NCBI RefSeq assembly: GCF_037102585.1
Contig: NW_027043829.1
Coordinates: 2,356,001 to 2,420,000, forward strand
Length of the DNA stretch: 64,000 nucleotides
Source: Saccharomycopsis crataegensis
Taxonomy: Eukaryota > Ascomycota > Saccharomycetes > Ascoideales > Saccharomycopsidaceae
Reading direction: 5' to 3'
Part shown: positions 61,185-64,000 of the stretch, piece after piece
Layout: each line of letters begins with the position of its first letter
Position numbering within the stretch: the first letter of the stretch is position 1
Notes under the pieces: generated by a model
Told to the model about the DNA's origin: nothing
Databases searched by the model: none
The model's input: only the letters and a program-made list of their open reading frames with translations
Translations under genes and position numbers: made by a program

Positions 61185-61799
61185 TTATTTTGACCACACG
61201 ATAAAACTCAAGATTGGATCATTATTGACGAGCAAAAAAAAAAAAGAATTCCCAATTAAAAAAAAAAAAAAATTTGCATCAACTTTTTTTTTTTTTCATG
61301 CATGCAATTTCCCCAACATCGATAGATTGTGGTGATCTTCTGTATTATTATTACAATTACTATTTAAAAAAAAAAAAAGGATGGTACTATCTAAAAGTAT
61401 TAGCTAACCTAAAGAGTGCACCGCTTTCAAAATCAAAAATAGAGTTCTTATTTTCTCCACCAAGCATCAAAGGTTGAATGTACAAGGAAGGACGAAGAAC
61501 TCCTAGAGCAGCTATTAAATGTGCGTTTCTGCCAATTGATGGCATTATTAGCTCAGGATTCTTGAAATATTTCGATTCATCATCACCATATACCTCCTTA
61601 AAGATCCCACGAAGTCCTACTTTCTCACTATTAGTCAAGTTTTGAAATTGAAGTGCATCAATAACTCCAAGTACTGAAAAAACACCCTTAACTGGAGTTT
61701 CTACCAAGTTCAATTGTTGCAAAGTTTTCAATCTTCTAAGACTTTTGAAATCGGTGACTTCATTAAAGTTCAAGATCAATTTAATAATCTTTACTAATA
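61185..61799. repeat. partial tandem duplication, copy A
   Basis: Two blocks here recur in the same order in copy B: TGACCAC-CGATAA...GGATCATT...poly-A (61191-61245 versus 61961-61997) and the LRR 3' sequence (61399-61799 versus about 62101-62495). The offsets are about 770 and 699 bp, so indels separate the copies. Read by eye. Confidence 0.6.
61387..61799 (-). pseudogene. orphan 3' fragment of an LRR gene
   Basis: About 137 codons match the C-terminus of the neighbouring F-box/LRR protein: NFNEVTDFKSLRRLKTLQQLNL against HFNEVTDFESLKRLKNLQELDL, and RPSLYIQPLMLG against RPSLYIQTLMLG. The 5' part (F-box and most repeats) is missing and no good ATG precedes it. At the neighbour's stop (TGA) this copy has GGA. 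It reads on for 24 more codons (GENKNSIFDFESGALFRLANTFR). It is a remnant of a partial tandem duplication, or of a paralogue with a longer end. Amino-acid identity is moderate, so the event is not recent. Confidence 0.72.
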
Positions 61800-62154
61800 G
61801 TTGTTGACGAACGACGTTCCTATTGCACTACAAACTGCACATCATACTATGTCTAAATCTGAGACAATTATCTTTACCGCTAGGCAGAGCTCTTGACATT
61901 ATAGATCCAGTATCACCATTGCTCAATATATTCAATTGTTATCCTACATTATTATTTATTTGACCACGCGATAACTTGGGAAGGATCATTGGCAAAAAAA
62001 AACTGCACTTTTGCATGAAATTGACCCCGACATGGTTAATTTGGTTCTCTTACAGCAAAGTTGAGCTCAAAATCGATGTATTTATTAAAATTATTGCATA
62101 AATTATTAGTTAGCTGATATAATCTATCTCAAGAAAACCTTCCTCCTTCTCTTT
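61800..62154. other. spacer between the two LRR copies
   Basis: About 355 bp. It includes the block repeated from upstream of TCD (61955-62010). No gene. Confidence 0.5.
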
Positions 62155-62495
62155 TCAACCAAGCATCAAAGTTTGAATATACAAAGAAGGACGACGAGCT
62201 TTTAGAGCAGAAACTAGATGCCTGTCCCTCTCGATTAACGGCATTATTAACTCGGGATTGTTAAAATAATCACATTTTGCAGTACCATATTTTGCTTTGA
62301 ACAACCCGCGAAGTCCCAATCTTAGAGTAGTCAAATTTTGAAGTGCATCAATAACCCCGAGCATAGAAGAAACACCCATAACCGGGGTTTCTGCCAAGTC
62401 CAACTCTTGCAAATTTTTCAATCTCTTGAGACTTTCAAAATCGGTGACTTCATTAAAGTGCAAGTTAAATTTGACGATTTTTGGCCAAAGCAAAT
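61955..62495. repeat. partial tandem duplication, copy B
   Basis: The partner of copy A: the TGACCACGCGATAA block followed by the 3' end of the intact LRR gene. Confidence 0.55.
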
Positions 62496-63957
62496 CACCA
62501 ATCTGTGGAAGTTTATTTTTACCGATTTCAATATACTTGAGATTTTTCATCTTATTGATTGGTTCAAGGGAGGTTATTTTATTTAAAAAGAAATCAATGA
62601 ATTCTAAATTTTCCAAGTGCTTGAGCTGAAAGCTCCCAAATCTCAACAGTGTCAAGCCATTACTTTTCATATTAAGGCTTTTTAAAGAAACTAAGTTTTG
62701 AAAATTCTTTAAGTTCGAAATTTTGTTGTCTTCCAAGTCCAATGAAATAAGATTAGCTTGCTGCTTGAAATCTGAAATGATCTCATCTATTTCATTCTTT
62801 TTTAGATTGAGCAGTTTAAGACTCTTGAGACTTTCCAAATTTTCAACTTTAGTAATGTTGTTTTCTGCCAAATTCAATTCCTCCAAATTTTCTAACCCAT
62901 CAAGTTGTTCCATTTTGGTAATTTGGTTATGATCCAACGCAAAGTATTTCAACTTCTTATGACAATTCACATTTTCGATTTTAGATATTTCATTCCAACC
63001 CAAATCAAGGCGCTCAAGGTACATGAAATCATTCAATACTGGAACGCTCTTGAACCCATAATGCTTCAAAGTAAGGGATCTCATGAATTTCATTTCAGCC
63101 CAATAAGGACTCGACAAAGTTCCACACACCAAAATCTCTGTCAAATCGACATCTATTTTGTCTTTGACCTTAATTTTTGGGGCAATCCTCAGAATTATCT
63201 CATCTTTTGGTTTAATGAGCTTCATAATCTCATCTTCAATAACCAACGGAGTGATGGAAAAACTTTGTAACAAAGGGAAATTGGAAATGGTCAAATTTTC
63301 GATTTCAAAATCTTCCTCTCTGTAGATAAGCACTGTTTCCAATTTTGGGGAGTTCCAATCTTCGCCATTAAATCTTCTCATACTATTTTCAGAACAAAAA
63401 GTTTGTAGATTAGGCAACTGGTACTTGACAGGCTGAAAGTAATTTGGCGCTTTTGCACCACTGATGTTTAAATTTTGAAGATTAGGCAATTCAAATGATT
63501 TGCTAATGTCGTCAAACCAAGATAAATCAACTTCAAGCGTCTTAAGATTCTTGGTTTCAAGCTTCCCAATCAAAGGACATGCAACTTTCAAATACACCAA
63601 CTTTGTCATGGAGCTGGAGAACGCCGAGATAGTATGGATCTCTTTCTTGGAATAATTACCACTTTTTATTTCTAGCTTCCGGTAGTGCTCGAACTCATTT
63701 TTTTGGAAATTGGTATCTTGACCTCTCGTCAAGTTGTTGATGGTTAAGCATATTGGATGTTTACCGATTTGGTCGAGACTGGCTTCATCTTGCTCGTTGG
63801 ATTCACTGTTGGGAACGATCTTCAAATGGTACAACGCCACCTGTTTGGCACATTTAACTAACAATTTGTCATTAGTGGCTCTAATGATCTCAAAAAGGGT
63901 TCTCTTGTCGACTATCTCAAAGATCTTGATCACCAATTCTGGAGGAAAGTTCTTCAT
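62155..63957 (-). CDS. F-box/leucine-rich-repeat protein
   Basis: 600 residues. The start MKNFPPELVIKIFEIVDKRTLFEIIRA is F-box-like (LPxELxxxI..), which would bind Skp1 in an SCF ubiquitin ligase. The middle holds weak LRRs. From about 285 to 500 there is a regular array of 22-residue SDS22-like repeats (LENLEELNLAENNITKVE, LKSLKLLNLKKNEIDEI and others). The C-terminus (GLRGLFKAKYGTAKCDYF, NNPELIMPLIERDRHLVSAL) is shared with the fragment next door. The target is unknown. One repeat position is a CTG codon (plus strand 62647-62649) where sister repeats have Ser, Lys or Asn, which supports CUG-Ser decoding. The start is the first Met of the frame. Confidence 0.75.
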   Translation of the reverse strand: MKNFPPELVIKIFEIVDKRTLFEIIRATNDKLLVKCAKQVALYHLKIVPNSESNEQDEASLDQIGKHPICLTINNLTRGQDTNFQKNEFEHYRKLEIKSGNYSKKEIHTISAFSSSMTKLVYLKVACPLIGKLETKNLKTLEVDLSWFDDISKSFELPNLQNLNISGAKAPNYFQPVKYQLPNLQTFCSENSMRRFNGEDWNSPKLETVLIYREEDFEIENLTISNFPLLQSFSITPLVIEDEIMKLIKPKDEIILRIAPKIKVKDKIDVDLTEILVCGTLSSPYWAEMKFMRSLTLKHYGFKSVPVLNDFMYLERLDLGWNEISKIENVNCHKKLKYFALDHNQITKMEQLDGLENLEELNLAENNITKVENLESLKSLKLLNLKKNEIDEIISDFKQQANLISLDLEDNKISNLKNFQNLVSLKSLNMKSNGLTLLRFGSFQLKHLENLEFIDFFLNKITSLEPINKMKNLKYIEIGKNKLPQIGDLLWPKIVKFNLHFNEVTDFESLKRLKNLQELDLAETPVMGVSSMLGVIDALQNLTTLRLGLRGLFKAKYGTAKCDYFNNPELIMPLIERDRHLVSALKARRPSLYIQTLMLG

Positions 63958-64000
63958 GGTGGATGGTTTGTTTAATGGAAGGCAAAAGACAAAAGAACAA
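63958..64000. other. upstream edge of the LRR gene
   Basis: 43 bp of promoter-side sequence cut by the window end. Confidence 0.4.

Overview
This window is nuclear DNA from a budding yeast (Saccharomycotina). Genes are compact and mostly intron-free. The few introns lie near 5' ends and carry GTATGT/GTAAGT donors and (T/C)ACTAAC branch points. Promoters hold CACGTG and TTACCCG-type sites. CTG codons are rare. In the leucine-rich-repeat gene at the right end, a CTG falls at a position where the sister repeats carry Ser, Lys or Asn. This favours the CUG-Ser clade (Candida/Debaryomyces relatives), as an inference rather than proof. Translations quoted here use the standard code, so CTG residues are written as Leu but may be Ser.

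Layout, left to right. 0-5 kb: a Ser-rich GPI cell-wall protein (-), then a Cld1-like mitochondrial hydrolase (-). 5-13.5 kb: MED9 (+), NUP159 (+), the Rheb GTPase RHB1 (+), DPM1 (-). 13.9-18 kb: VPS17 (+) and a decayed BAR-like gene (+). 18-27 kb: EFT2 (spliced, +), a ChAP exomer gene (spliced, +), UBA2 (-), a 2-oxoglutarate oxygenase (+). 27-36 kb: a small spliced PPxY membrane protein (+), a RhoGAP-like protein without the arginine finger (+), a tail-anchored protein (+), GTR2 (-), SAS2 (+), a single-pass protein with a WSLI motif (+). 36-50 kb: COX19 (spliced, -), a Dal5-type transporter (+), a C2H2 transcription factor (-), BUD13 (+), XRN1 (-). 50-64 kb: a Red1-like meiotic axis gene with frame problems (+), GDI1 (spliced, -), RRD1 (+), LEU5 (-), TCD1/2 (-), an LRR gene fragment, and its full-length F-box/LRR relative (-).

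Functionally the window is mostly housekeeping: translation, mRNA export and decay, splicing, SUMO conjugation, vesicle traffic, mitochondrial carriers. Two TORC1-pathway GTPases (RHB1, GTR2) are present. No transposon, LTR element, tRNA, rRNA or CRISPR array was recognised. The parts most worth a second look are the interrupted Red1-like gene, the BAR-like pseudogene, the WSLI membrane protein, the Med9 with a long acidic/aromatic tail, the spliced PPxY protein and the partial tandem duplication beside the LRR gene.
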